A stretch of DNA of 64,000 nt from Evernia prunastri. Taxonomy: Eukaryota; Ascomycota; Lecanoromycetes; Lecanorales; Parmeliaceae. The stretch is from positions 24,744 to 88,743 of the forward strand of contig NKYR01000135.1 in assembly GCA_003184365.1 (NCBI GenBank), written 5' to 3'. This document shows positions 44,893 to 56,600 of the stretch, piece by piece. The notes under the pieces are model-generated. The model did no database searches and was not told the origin of the DNA. It worked only from the letters and a program-made list of their open reading frames with translations. The position numbers were made by a program, and so were the translations under genes. Numbering within the stretch: the first letter of the stretch is position 1; every line of letters starts with the position of its first letter.

Positions 44893-46529
44893 ATGGGATC
44901 ACTGTTCCCCTCGTCGTTCGAGCACTCCCTTGACTGTTTCGGATACTTTGGTTGGGCTGAGATTCCGAATGTTCGATTTATCGAAGTCGTCTTTGACAAA
45001 GTTACTGCGCAGCCACGTTTTGAGGAGGGTCTACTACACGAGAAGAACATAGAAGCCTGGCTAGATAAGGTCTGGTCAAACATCCGTGAAAAAGGACTAT
45101 CTAAGTTATTGTAGGACTTTGGAAACGAGGATGACTCTACTCGTGCCGGTGGACTTCGACTCGTGTATCCCTATCTTTGCAGAGGAGTCATAAAGACAGA
45201 TGATTTTGTCACTTGACTGATACTCCACTCAGGCTTCTGGAAGACTACACCGAGAATGGTAGCATCATGAATCTCCCGTTACCAAAAGAGATGTTACGGT
45301 CTATCCTTCAACATCTCAATCTACCCCCGCCATATCTCTCTACAAGAACCGAAAACGCAGCTCGCTCTGCGATGTTTGAGTCCAGAAGTGACAGCGGTCA
45401 CAGGCTTCTATGTATGTTGACCGGCGATTCTAGATAAATAATTGTCTTCTTCTAAGTTCTGGTCTCATTAGCTTTTCTTACGCGAGACGATTTCACTGTA
45501 CGATTCGCACACGCACTGTCATTAACGCATAACTTGCAAACTTCAGTAACATCTTCGGTAATGATCGGACATCATGATTATGTCCAGTACGTCATTCCTT
45601 ATATCAAAGAAAGACTAGACCTCGTTAGGAATCCAAATTTCCTGGTCCTTGTTGTAGATCAACTGGACATCAATTGCGCGGAATCCGAGTATCATAGTGT
45701 GCGGATGGAATTAGCTGACGTTGAAGGTAAGACCGGGCATGGGGCTAACTTCATTCATCAAACTCCGGGAGATCTCAAGCAGCTGGACTTGCCAGCAATG
45801 ACGAAGTCTGTGCATGCGTTAGCCTCATCCATCGCACGTGCGGAGCGCAATGTGAAAACCTTTCTACTGCGACTTGAGCGGCTTGCAGAATTCGACAAGA
45901 GAATCCAGGACTCGCGTTCTCCAGAAGATAGACAAGAGTGGGATAGTAACGCTCAGGAAATGAGGCAGCACACTCAATGGCAGGTGGACTTATTGAGGTC
46001 AATGGTTTATGAATATGAGGTTTGTGCAAAGGCTGCTACGTCGCAGATGTCTATCGTAAGCCGCAAGTTCTCCACTGCACAACAGGACTTGGGTGTTTGA
46101 CCTCAAATGCGTAGATTTACAGCCACTCTAGCCAGCGCGAAAACGAATTGAATGTCGAAGTCGCTAAAGATTCAAAAAGTATCGCCGCCGCGAGCAAGAG
46201 GGACAGCTCTGCAATGAAGAGTATTGCGCTCTTGACAATGCTCTTTCTCCCTGCGACATTCGTCTCGGTACGGTACCATTACCCGGAAGTTTGAAAAGGG
46301 CACTGACAATCACATTTCTCGGCAGACCGTCTTCGCCATGCCAATCCTCGACTGGAACGCCGACCGAGCTTCCGCAGTCGTTACACGGCACGCTTGGCTC
46401 TATCTCGCCGTCACTCTGCCCCTTACGATTCTGGTCCTGAGTGTATGGTTTGGTTGGGTTTTTGTGAGCGAACAGATGCATCGGAAGACTGATGAGAACG
46501 CCCGGGCAAGCGTGTCTCCGAAGGCGTAA
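44893..46529 (+). CDS. CorA-like Mg2+ transporter family protein, integrity uncertain
   Basis: The 3' half is clear. An exon from about 45472 to 46055 encodes FLTRDDFTVRFAHAL..., a long helical region (IARAERNVKTFLLRLERLAEFD, QVDLLRSMVYEYE). After a 59-nt intron comes 46115-46267 (YSHSSQRENELN, AKDSKSIAAASKRDSSAMKSIALL, MLFLPATFVS), and after a 58-nt intron 46326-46529 (TVFAMPILDW, a second helix LYLAVTLPLTILVLSVWFGWVF). FAMP replaces the GMN of classic CorA, as in the large fungal CorA-like group. The 5' half (MGSLFPSSFEHSLDCFGYFGW..., LPLPKEMLRSILQHLNLPPPYL) is probably split by introns. A TAG at about 45112 interrupts a frame that goes on to AGGLRLVYPYL, and it is either in an intron or a true stop. 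The cation and membrane are unknown. Confidence 0.6.
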
Positions 46530-47877
46530 AGAGGTCAAAAGAGGCGTTGTAAAGTCTCTGAGGATGCTACATATGCGGAGAATGGCAAGAGGTCGGAGGC
46601 CTTTGACAATTCGCTTTCGATCTATGTAGGGGAGCGGTGTACCAGCGAAGGAAATCAGAGACACTGAGAAAGCGACAGAAACGCAGATGAATCGGCTGTA
46701 GGAGGTTCTTTGAATTCTATGATAAGACGTGACGACAACTATTTGTTATACATTTATATCCTTAGTTAACTTGCAACGCCAGTGAATGCACTGCGTGACC
46801 TCAACTATATGCTCGCAGTGCCTAGCAAGAATAGGAGAATCGCAAAACCGGCGACTGAATTTTTATCAAAAAGGTAATATCAAAATTTGCCATATCAACT
46901 TGGTGTGTCAAAATAATCGAATTCTCTGTTTGTGACCGTGTAAGGTTAGCTAAAATCGTTTTTATTTTCGCGATGCGACGGTGTGCGCATTCTTAGACTC
47001 ACCCGTAGTGCCAAGACTTAGGTTACTCTACTTTACCTTACTTTACTCGTAGAGCACCGCCTCACACCAGCCACGATCAGATCGAGGCGTTTTTTTTTTT
47101 TTTTTTAGCGCTTATCAGCTGGCTATCTCTCACGGTTTCTCATCTTTGTATACCTACTCTCTTCAAACTGTCCCAATTGAATATCAGAACTCCAAGGACA
47201 ACATCAGATGGAGCAAACAACTATGGCTGCCCAACAACGAGTTCCCGCTTCCTCAGCTAGCGAACGCGCGGTCTAGACAGAGTAAGTGCACGCTTTTGAG
47301 ATTCCTCAAGGATAGCTAAGCGCACCAGCCAAAATATAGAGATACTAAATGGTGCCTACGATGATTTAGGCTCGCCTGAGCCATTCTGTCCGCAGCAATG
47401 TCCTCAGGATCGACGGCGACGGCGCGGCGCTGCGAGCAGAAGCAGAGTCTGTTTGCTAAGCTCAGCGGCCGATTGGTCGGTGGGATATCTTCGTCTAGGT
47501 ATACGCAGCTATCGGACTTCGAAGATGCGCCGGGGTCTGCAGATTACGGTGTGTTAGTGAAGTCTCCAATCCTCGTGACTCTGCCTGTCAGCTGCATTGG
47601 AGCGAATTGTGCCGCGGCCGAGGCAGCGATGAGGTGATCTTCCGACGATCTGCTATTTCCGAGAGAACCATGTTACTTTAGGATCTCCTTTCTAGGTCTG
47701 AAGCACATGCGTGCGAAGTTGATGCCCATCGTTATCGTATTTTGGTATGGTAGAAAGCACAATGAGCGCAATGCAGCTCGGTCTTTAATGCACATGTGTG
47801 ACCGTTAAAAATTGATCTGAAATCTACATGGCCCTTTTCTCGTTACTCTCGAGACCCAGTTTCATCGATAACGTATA
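46530..47877. other. Intergenic region upstream of the second sugar porter
   Basis: About 1.3 kb with a poly-T run at 47090-47106. A 79-codon frame at 47398-47637 (+) has no recognisable domain and was not called. The right end should contain the sugar-porter promoter. Confidence 0.45.
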
Positions 47878-49707
47878 ATGATGAGAACCCCTACTGAACT
47901 TTGGACAGGTCCGTTGACAGGGTCTACCCTTCGAGGCGCTATAGCTGCGGTTTGTGGAACGGCATTCCTTGTGGGTTCCTCTTCCTCTCTCTCCTCTCGT
48001 TCCTAGGAGTCTAGAATCCCGCTCTATGTCCTCAAGACTGATAGACATGGTTCAAGCTTTTCGGTTATGACCAAGGTGTCCTAGGTGCTGTAATCGGCTT
48101 GCCTTCCTTTCGCGCAGACTTCAACAATCCAAGCGCCAAGCTTGAAGGCATCATCGCCGCAATCTATGATATCGGATGCTTCGTAGGCGCGATCGTGGCA
48201 TTCCTGACAGCTGACCGCTACGGTCGAAAGGGTAGCATCAAGCGGGGCTGCTGGATCATGGTGGCCGGAACCCTTCTGCAAACATCTGCAACCGGGAGCG
48301 CGCAATTGATCCTTGCCCGAATCGTTACAGGGATTGGGAACGGGATCAACACGGTCAATGTACCAGTCTGGCAGGCTGAGAGCTTCAAGAGCCACAATCG
48401 GGGAGTGAGTAACTACACGTGTAGATCATCGAAGCTCCCACTGATGATGCGAACAGGCACTTCTAATCATTCAAAGCGCGCTGATCGCCTTTGGTCATCC
48501 ACTCAGCACCTTCATGGGCCTAGCCAGCAGCCAAGCCGAACCCTCCTCTTTCGCATGGAGATGGCCAATCGCGTTCCAAGGAGTATTCCTACTTGTCATC
48601 CTTGTCACTCTACCCATGCTACCGGAGTCACCTCGTTGGCTCGCTCAACACGACAGGCTGGATGAAGCGGCGGATGTCTTTGCCAGGTTAGAAGGGAGCG
48701 GTGTGAGCGTTGAGCATCCAAGCGTGGTTCGCCAGCGCGACGAAGTCAAGGTGGCTGTGCAGCAGGAGCTTCTGCTAGGTTCGGCATCTTGGGGCGAGGT
48801 CTTTACGGAGGGTAAGGATCGAAATATCAGTCGCGTCCTTCTGGGAGCTGGTCCATATATGTACGTTGTCCTATACATGATTACTACAGGTTGCTGATAC
48901 TCTACTTTTAGGATGAACCAGTGGTGTGGTATAAACTCACTCGCCTACTTTTTGCCAATCACATTCGAGCGCAACATCGGTCTATCTACACAACTTTCGC
49001 TTGTTATCTCCGGCATATTAGGCATACAATATTTCCTCGTTTCTTGGATGTCAGTCGGACCCCGTTCAGAAGATTTCTCAGATGAGCACTAACACGGTCG
49101 CAGTCCCTACTTTTTCATCGAGCGCCTCGGCCGACGCAAGATGTTGATGTCAAGCGCAGCGGCTTGCTGCTTCTGCATGATCATGATCTCCGCCATGTTG
49201 GCCTTGAACACCACCGTGGTCAGTCCGTCCCCTCCCACCCCCTTACCCACACACACCATGTAGAAGCAAACACCGCTAACCACCGACCCTCTCTTCCTCC
49301 CACCACAGTCCCAATGGCTCTTCGTCGCCTTCACCTTCCTCTTCTTCGACGTCTTCTCCCTCGGCATCCTCCCCGTCTCCTGGATGTACGCCTCGGAGAT
49401 CATGCCCCTCCGCACGCGCAACAAGGGCGTCGCCCTCGGCGCCGCCACCCACTGGCTCTCCAACTTCGCCGTCGTCTCCGTCACCCCGCAGGCCATCCAG
49501 AGCCTCGGCTATAGGTTGTACCTCGTCTGGGCCGCGCTCAACGCTACCTTCGTCCCTGTCGTTTGGCTCTTCTACCCGGAGACGGCGAGGCGGAGCTTGG
49601 AGGATATGGACGAGGTCTTTTTGAGGGAGGGGTTTGGCGTCACGGGGACGAGGAGTCCGGGGGTTAGGAAGGGGCCTGAGAATGATGCGGCTGCGGTGGG
49701 GGGGTAG
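47878..49707 (+). CDS. MFS sugar porter (second copy in window)
   Basis: Six exons, 47878-47970, 48057-48404, 48457-48860, 48912-49049, 49104-49218 and 49309-49707, give 498 residues with every splice in phase. Family marks are STLRGAIAAVCGTAFLLFGYDQGVLG across the first splice, ADRYGRKG, ARIVTGIGNGINT, PESPRWLAQHD, MNQWCGINSLAYFLPI, FIERLGRRKMLM, SWMYASEIMPLRTRNKG and YPETARRSLEDMDEVF. It is a plasma-membrane sugar transporter of the same family as the gene at 4393-6202, but with five introns against one and a short C-terminus, so the two are old paralogs. The C-terminal exons are more GC-rich than the first ones. Substrate unknown. Confidence 0.9.
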
Positions 49708-49838
49708 GCGTGTGAGGGCGCTCCGGAGCGGAGCGAAGAGGTTCTACGCGGATCTGAGGGAGGGTTGCTTTTGGGTAGCGGTTAATTTTGGTTGAGATTT
49801 TGAATTGCTCAAACCCCCATCAAAGTCACTAGGTTATG

Positions 49839-49890
<52 letters not shown>

Positions 49891-50625
49891 AGCCACCCAA
49901 AGATAACCCCCCTTCGCAGCTATTCCACAACTGCCTATCAGCCACTTGGCCCGTCACCCCACGACTGTCTCCTCGTCCCTGTTACATAGAACAAATTAAT
50001 TACCATCACGTCTCCAAAAAGACCTCAAGAGTACCTTAGCCAGCAGCACGCCAAGCCCGTGCTCGATTCCCTAGTCGCAACCGTCAGCATCCGCTAGCCG
50101 TCGGAATCCGTAGAGGTTGTCAGTGCATGTCCTCGCTTTCGTGTGCTTGAGAACTCAAGCGCCCGGAATGTGATCGTCGATATCGCCTGCTGAGAAGACG
50201 ACTGGTAGAGCGGGGAGTGAGAGGCGCGTAATGGCTGAAGTGGTGAGCTTGACCCGCTCTTGTGGCGTTGGTGGACGAGGAGGAGAGATTGGTGGAGATG
50301 GCTGGGAGATGGAGATGTAGAGTAGTTGAAGAGATAAGGTAAGCACGCTTTTTTTATTGTGCAAAATGGCTGCCATCCGCTACCTCAAAAAAGAAATCCA
50401 TGAGATCCTCTTGAACCGATCGCACGCTGGTCAAACACCCGTGCCGAGCGAACCTCCCCGTAACATACCTACACCCGCACCTGCCCCCAAAAAGCACACC
50501 CGCAAGCACCACCCTCACTCATCCAGCCGTACTACCCTCCTCTAACCCTTCCTTCCAACACACACACGCCTCCCCACACCAACCCATACGTCTCCCTATA
50601 CCAACCCACACGCACCGCACCCCGC
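49708..50625. other. Convergent intergenic region with a (GA)n array
   Basis: About 900 bp lies between two convergent stop codons. A (GA)n microsatellite occupies about 49846-49883. No gene was recognised; a 73-codon minus-strand frame at 50155-50376 is Pro-rich and unsupported. Confidence 0.55.
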
Positions 50626-51904
50626 TCACGCGCCCTGAGCCCTCAAGCCCACATGGAACGGAAGCCGCTGCATGTTCGAATCCGGGCCGACGCGGACGCG
50701 CATGTCGCGGCGCTTGAACGTGTTCATGACGGACCAGTCGATCGGGTCCGTGATGCGCGGCGGGCCCTCGTCCGCGCTTAGGAACTCCATGGTTCGGGGA
50801 TCGACGAGGGGACCGTCGAGGTGGAAGGGGGTGTGGCCGGCGTAGAAGTCTGTTTTGGGGGTTTTGGGGTTGGTTAGTGGTGTGTGTGTGTGTGTGTGTG
50901 CTGTGCTGGGGGGCTGGGTAGGGGGAATGTTTGTTGGGGGGGGGGGGGGGGGGGGGAGGTAAGCTGACAGGATCTGATGGTGTCGACGATTGATCTCCGC
51001 GATATCTTGCGGGCGCCGTGCTTGGTGAGGATGTACGGGATGCCGGGCTAGAAGGTCCGTCAGCTAGGGTGCGGGGCCGAGCTGTTCCGGAGCTTGGGGC
51101 GATTTGAGGAAAGGAAATCGTGGAACGGAACCTGGGTGTAATCGTCTGCCTTGTCGAGATAGTATACCAATATCCCGCCGAAAACTATCACTTCGATTCT
51201 CCGGCCAGCCTCGCCCCGATCCGGTCTTGTGTATCCGTCAATCTCCACTCCGAGGTGAGGCGGAGTGCCGTTGGGGGTGCGCCCGTTGGTGAGGAAGGTG
51301 ATGAGGACGTGCGCGATCTCGTGGAAGAGGACGTGGGCGAACATGAAGATGAAGGATTGAAAGCGTCGGTGCTCGTAGTCGTGTGGGTCGTCGGTCTCCT
51401 CGGCCCTGTCCAGTGCCGCGACGAAATCACGGATTTTCTGTACGATTCGTTTAGCTTTTGTTTGTATGCAGAAATGCGTTGAGTCCAGTCTTTTGTCTCA
51501 CGTACCCATCCGTTCAAGAGGATGTTCTGATTGCGAGGAACAAACACGTCTTGCCATTCGTGTCTGCAATGAGCGCCTAGAAGACACGGGGAGGTGATGG
51601 CGTCATCAACGTAGACAATAGGGAAGCAGGCTAGTATGATGTTGAGGAAATGTTTGACAACGTCTTCTATGCTCTTGTACTCGTGACGAGGATCTCGATA
51701 CCAGGCTTTCGGAACCGTCCGATCGAATTCTCGAGCGAGCGACACGAGACCAGCGCGGATCTTGGCGTTCACCAGCATCCCTCGACAGGTATTGATGGAA
51801 GACACGACGCACGCAACTGTTTTGTCGTGCAATGGGTAGACGAAGTCGGGGGTCCCATCGGGACGTCGGTGGACGATAGTGAAGGACGCGATATTCTGCG
51901 CCAT
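50626..51904 (-). CDS. HExxH-motif protein, putative zinc metallopeptidase-like, family unknown
   Basis: Four exons, 51904-51506, 51437-51132, 51047-50969 and 50849-50626, give 335 residues with consistent phases. Exon 2 carries FMFAHVLFHEIAHVLITFL, with HEIAH near residues 172-176, the zinc-binding form of many metallopeptidases. It is followed by RGEAGRRIEVIVFGG, whose Glu could be a third ligand. Exons 3 and 4 give PGIPYILTKHGARKISRRS and a C-terminal region YFYAGHTPFHLDGPLVDPRTMEFL...DWSVMNTFKRRDMRVRV. There is no signal peptide from Met 51904. I do not recognise a named family, and a catalytic role is inference from the motif. The third intron (119 nt) contains a (GT)n array and a 21-base G run. 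Confidence 0.72.
50877..50956. repeat. (GT)n microsatellite and G homopolymer in an intron
   Basis: A (GT)n array at about 50877-50900 and a run of 21 G at 50936-50956 lie within the third intron of the HExxH gene, read as (AC)n and poly-C in the transcript. Tract lengths may be sequencing-limited. Confidence 0.85.
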
Positions 51905-52870
51905 GTTAGACTTGGGTTCTAGCAGGAATGAATCTTGATCAATGGAAAGTGAACTTGAGCGCAGGTGTAAGGAAGAGAGGAAAGAAAGGTAGTGTGTACT
52001 CAGGATAAGCGAATAACACAATTCCTTCTAGTAGCAGTTTATTTGGGGGCGCTGCAACTCGAACAGAGGCGACGAATGGGAACGCTTTTTCAAGACTTAC
52101 ATTCGCTACTGTGTCGCACCTCGTGTTCTAGAATCCAGGCATTCTGGCTCGTATGGTGTCTCATCCTATTGGTCAACACAGCAAGTTGGATACCAATCAG
52201 CACGTCAGGTTGAAAGCACCAATCAAGATGCGTATTACAAGACAGAGCTGTTTAGAGCTAGCCGTAGAGTAGCTAGATCCAAGGAGCTCTGCACCAGCTT
52301 GGGTCATGTGATGACAAGGTACATAGTGGATGTAGTACGCTTAGCTTGTAGTAATCGAAAAAGACGAAGCGCTTAAACGTGTCATCCTGTACGCATCGCG
52401 CCCTTTGGTTGGTGACTCTTGCAATCACTCCTCGCTAATTGTGCATTGCTAGTTATCTTCGATTGGGTAGGACTATTGATCGTTTCACTACAGTCGAGTG
52501 CCAGGCTCCTGGCGAATGAGAGCGGACGCATTAGAATGTATGCATCTTCATAGAATCTTTTGCGTGGTATTCTACTCTTGTGGATCAGCTGGCCACCTCT
52601 GAAGAAGATTCTCTCAATCGTGTGATTTTGAGCGTCACGAGCACGAAGTGTTATAGGTCTTTCATACCTGACATTCCGCACCAATCATTCACCCCTTTCA
52701 TCTCCCATTGCTGAGTAAGCTAATTAGAACGGCTTATGTAAGAGAACGTCCTCGCCGGCCACGTACTAGACTTTCTCGCAACGCTCGAATCACACAATTG
52801 CGCTGTAGAAAGTAGATAAACATATTCAGAGGTTTAGTAAGACTAGTGTCTCTTTCAATTGACTGCAGAG
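51905..52870. other. Intergenic region, edge of the gene-bearing core
   Basis: About 970 bp upstream of the HExxH gene. A 100-codon minus-strand frame (52382-52684) has no motif. To the right the sequence becomes AT-rich. Confidence 0.45.
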
Positions 52871-53908
52871 GACGTTCATATCTCTATAGTTATATCAAAA
52901 AAAATTAACTAATCTCAATAAGATTGTAGACATCATGAATTTCGAGAGCAGATAATTATGCTTAATCTATCTATTAATATTATATTCGAGCTTATAAAGA
53001 AGAATTATAAATTATCAAATAAAGAGATATTTATCTTTTTAAGAACGATAACTGCGTTTATAAAAAGAGCGACTGAGAAACTCAAATTGCAAATAAATAC
53101 GTAAATTAATATTCGAATCGAATTAAAGAGATTCTTATATAAATAAGAAGATTATTTATATCAAGCATCAGACAGTTAGCAAAAATATCGTTTCTTCTAT
53201 TATTTATGTTAATGTTCTAAGTCGCTAAGCAAGCGATATATTACTATCTCTTCTATCTCTCGCGATTTCAAAACAGACGCAGTATAGTAAAGAAAACGAA
53301 ATTATCGTTAAGCTATAAAATAAGACGACGAATAAGACGTTAAAAGAAACGAGCTTTATAAAGATAATTGCATTAATTAATGAATATATAAAGAGTATAA
53401 ACGCTATAAGAAAATCGATTAAAACGACTAAACGATCAAAAAGCAATAATATCTACATTATAATATTAGACGAAAAGAAGATTAATGTTTTTAAAAAAAA
53501 ACAAGAAGTGAATAAAAAGTCTTAGTAACAATACAAAAGTCATTACAAAGAAATGTAGTATTTTACTTTATGATATAAAAACGAAAACTATAGATATAAA
53601 AGATTAGATCGTAGTTTTTAAAACTATTAGTATATATAATATTATAAGATAGGACTGAGCTAAAAAACCTTGAATTTTTATATGCAGTTAATGAAAAAAT
53701 TAGAATTATTACGCTTTTAGACAACGCGTGCTGAGTTAGCTCGCTAGACCTCTCGAGCGTAGAAACATCAAAACTTAAGTGAAATTTTCTTGCAACTTAA
53801 ATAACTTTTTGCTTTTCTATTACTTTTTAGAGATTTTTTTTTAATTATGAAAACTCTTATGCACTATGGAGAGAATTAAAAGTTATTAAAATCGATTCTA
53901 TAATTATT
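52871..53908. repeat. AT-rich RIP-type relic
   Basis: About 1 kb of strongly AT-rich, TpA-rich sequence broken by stops in all frames, as expected of an old repeat after RIP. No domain could be read. Confidence 0.6.
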
Positions 53909-54594
53909 GATTGATTGATTGATTGCTTAATACGCCTATCTAGTAAACTACTTTACTAATCAAGGAGTTCCTCGAATATTTGTAGCGCTGAAGAAACCTT
54001 TCGGACAAAAACTTCAACCCTTCCTCTCGTGTTATCATTGTTGTCAACTCTTAGTCTTTGACTGTCAAGTTGTTGCCACAAACCACTGTCACTTCCGTTC
54101 TCTTTCAGTCTGCCGCTATTGTTTCCGTGATTGTCTCCTTCTATGCCTTCTTTTTGCTTCCCCTCTTCTCCTTACCCTTTTTCTTGTTTTTGGTTTCTTT
54201 GTCTAGTCCTAGCGGTAATTTGGACCGAGCCAATTGCTCTTGGGCCAGCGAGAATTGATCGAGACGTCCTATTTTGATCATCCATCGTGCGGCAGCGCGT
54301 ATTCCGTGCTTCTGTGTCAAGATTTGTCGATAATCTGACGTGCCGACTTGTTCAATGAGTTCTCTTCTCTCTTTCGCCAGTTCCGGGCAGAACAGTAATA
54401 TGTGTTTGACCGTCTGTTTTCTCCAGCCGCATGAGCACTCAGCGTTTCGAATACCAGGTACCTTCATTCGATAGAGAAAATCATTGAGACCTATCTTCTC
54501 GCTTCGAAGTTGTACTGCCATTGAGCTTTCTGCTTTCCTTAGCTTGGAGTGGTAATCGAATCTATTGTCAAAGAGACCGCCTTCCTGAGCCGGA
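53909..54594 (-). mobile_element. LINE 3' end, family 2, 5' side cut at an N
   Basis: Read on the minus strand, it encodes the C-terminus of a LINE ORF2 (about 54521 to 54141) with a zinc-knuckle-like CSCGWRKQTVKHILLFC and ends in a (CAAT)n tail, seen here as GATT repeats at 53909. Its protein is clearly related to, but different from, the family at 2798-3402. The upstream part is lost at the N at 54595. Confidence 0.8.
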
Positions 54595-54629
54595 NTTAAA
54601 CATTTTGAAATTAATATAGTATTTTCTTT

Positions 54630-55072
54630 GATTGATTGATTGATTGATTGCTTAATACGCCTATCTAGTAAACTACTTTACTAATCAGGGAGTTCCTCGA
54701 ATATTTGTAGCGCTGAAGAAACCTTTCGGACAAAAACTTCAACTTATCCTCTCGTGTTATCATTGTTGTCAACTCTTAGTCTTTGACTGTCAAGTTGTTG
54801 CCACAAACCACTGTCACTTCCGTTCTCTTTCAGTCTGCCGCTATTGTTTCCGTGATTGTCTCCTTCTATGCCTTCTTTTTGCTTCCCCTCTTCTCCTTAC
54901 CCTTTTTCTTGTTTTTGGTTTCTTTGTCTAGTCCTAGCGGTAATTTGGACCGAGCCAATTGCTCTTGGGCCAGCGAGAATTGATCGAGACGTCCTATTTT
55001 GATCATCCATCGTGCGGCAGCGCGTATTCCGTGCTTCTGTGTCAAGATTTGTCGATAATCTGACGTGCCGAC
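54630..55072 (-). mobile_element. 5'-truncated LINE 3' end, family 2, with target-site duplication
   Basis: A second, shorter copy of the same LINE tail, truncated before the zinc knuckle. It is flanked by AGTATTTTCTTT at 54618-54629 and again at 55073-55084, a 12-bp duplication, and has the GATT/(CAAT)n tail at its 3' end. It is almost identical to 53909-54594 over their shared part. Confidence 0.85.
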
Positions 55073-55084
55073 AGTATTTTCTTT

Positions 55085-55248
55085 TTATATAAGAACTTCG
55101 TATAAATCTATATAAATAATTTAATTATATTTTAAAACATCGCATTTTTATTTTATTCTACATTTGATTGATTAATTAATTATTTAATATAGATATTAGA
55201 TAATTTAGTTTTAAATAAACGTGCTTAATCTATATAAAATTTAATTTT
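55085..55248. repeat. AT-rich spacer between LINE fragments
   Basis: A short AT-rich, stop-rich piece of the old repeat into which the LINE tails inserted. No coding content. Confidence 0.5.
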
Positions 55249-55760
55249 GATTGATTGATTGATTGTTTTATACGCCTATGCTAGCTACTTGATGTAAGCT
55301 AATGAGGGTAACATTAACGCTGAACCAGCTTTACGGCTGGGCGTTGAAGAAACCTGAGGGCGAACCTCTGGACAAAAACTTCAACTAAACAGTACGCTCT
55401 CCCTTCTGCTGTGCTCCTTAGGAGCCCTATTACACCACCGCACATCTCTCTACTTCTTTGCGCCGACTCTTCTATTCTCTGACTTTTGTATCTCTGATCG
55501 CCCCCGCCTCTAGAGGCGGGTACGATCGCTTCTTCGTGCGCCCTTTTTGGGCTTAATGGTCTCCTCTACCCCGAGGGGTAGTCTTGACCGTTGGAGTTGT
55601 TCGCTGGCCAACTCGAAGCTGTTTAACCAGCCGGAGTTAACCATCCACCTTGCCGCTACCCGGATCCCTTTGGTCGTGGTCAGCATTGTCTGGAAGTCCC
55701 TGGTACCCGCCTCCGCAAGTAGCCGTGGTTTATCCTCCCGCGATCTCGGACAGAAGAGGA
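55249..55760 (-). mobile_element. LINE 3' end, family 1, minus orientation
   Basis: This is the reverse complement of the 3' part of the element at 2798-3402, including its 3' UTR and GATT/(CAAT)n tail. It ends at the N at 55761 inside the ORF2 C-terminus (about PRSREDKP), so the 5' end is an assembly join, not a biological truncation. Confidence 0.85.
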
Positions 55761-55761
55761 N

Positions 55762-56600
55762 ATGTAGAGATTTTCGCTTGATATCTGGACCATCGATCTA
55801 GCCATTGTTGACGGGCCCAGTCTTGGACCCTTTGATCAATTGCTTTGACGTCTTGATATTCCTCTACGTCTTTGATTGGGTTGATCCAGTTCTTTTTCCT
55901 CCTTGTTGTACAAGCCGCCTCATGCCACTCTTTGACTCCTAAGGAGCGAAGCGCCCAGGCCTCTTTCTCTTTTGCCGGGGACGGCGGTATCAGTCGTTTC
56001 TTCTTCTTTTTGCCTTGCAGTTTGTTCCATATGTACATGTTTCCCTCCTGCGTTACCAGATGAATCCCACCACTGGCCTGTTGTTGCATCACTAGTCGGT
56101 CAAGCTGGAAGTAATAAATCTTAATTGCCGCTTCCGCCTCCAAAACTGGTACTGGGGTAGCTTTGAATGCACCGAGAACGGTTCGTAAGCAGTCATTTTG
56201 AATAATTGCTAGCCTTTTTATATGACTCTTGGTGGCCTCTGAAGTGCCCTTTGGTTGATGCCAGATTGAGGCCGCAAAGGTCAACATTGGCCTCATTACT
56301 GCATTGTATACCAATCTGCACTTTTGAAAGGTGGCTCCCCATGTCGATCCCGCGAGGCATTTGATCGCGCGGCCTTGATTTGTTGATTTGGCTTTGAGTT
56401 GAGCTATGTGGGGTCCCCATCTCAGCTTTGAGTCGACTTGCAGGCCCAGAACTCTGATATTCGCTTCTGGTTCTATGACTGTATTGTCAAAATTTATTGC
56501 CATCTTCATATTGAACTTCTTTGGGGTTCGAGACATATGAAGCAGCTCATATTTCTGTGGAGCGAACGACGCTCCATGAGTTGCAGCCCATTTTAAGCCA
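55762..56600 (-). mobile_element. LINE reverse-transcriptase C-terminal part
   Basis: The minus-strand frame reads LKWAATHGASFAPQKYELLHMSRTPKKFN, then LGLQVDSKLRWGPHI, IKCLAGSTWGATFQKCRLVYNAVMRP and AASIWHQPKG, typical of the thumb and connection region after the RT core of Tad1/I-type fungal LINEs. It runs on to TRRKKNWINPIKDVEEYQ, which parallels TRRKKNWVNPYRDVEEYQ at 60170. It belongs to a different LINE copy from the tail on the other side of the N. The first part near 56600 joins unrelated sequence. Confidence 0.8.

Noticed and set aside
47398..47637. 79-codon plus-strand frame upstream of the second sugar porter
   Set aside because: No motif and no clear connection by splicing to the porter, whose own N-terminus is found at 47878.
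42184..52000. An intact Starship element
   Set aside because: The DUF3435 relic is broken and I found no element borders and no typical cargo (DUF3723, patatin-like, NLR). The claim would be unsupported.
52382..52684. 100-codon minus-strand frame
   Set aside because: No family resemblance; lies at the edge of AT-rich relic DNA.
53909..55260. GATT arrays as a CRISPR-like array or satellite
   Set aside because: Each array is the 3' tail of a LINE fragment, with a consistent 3' UTR beside it.
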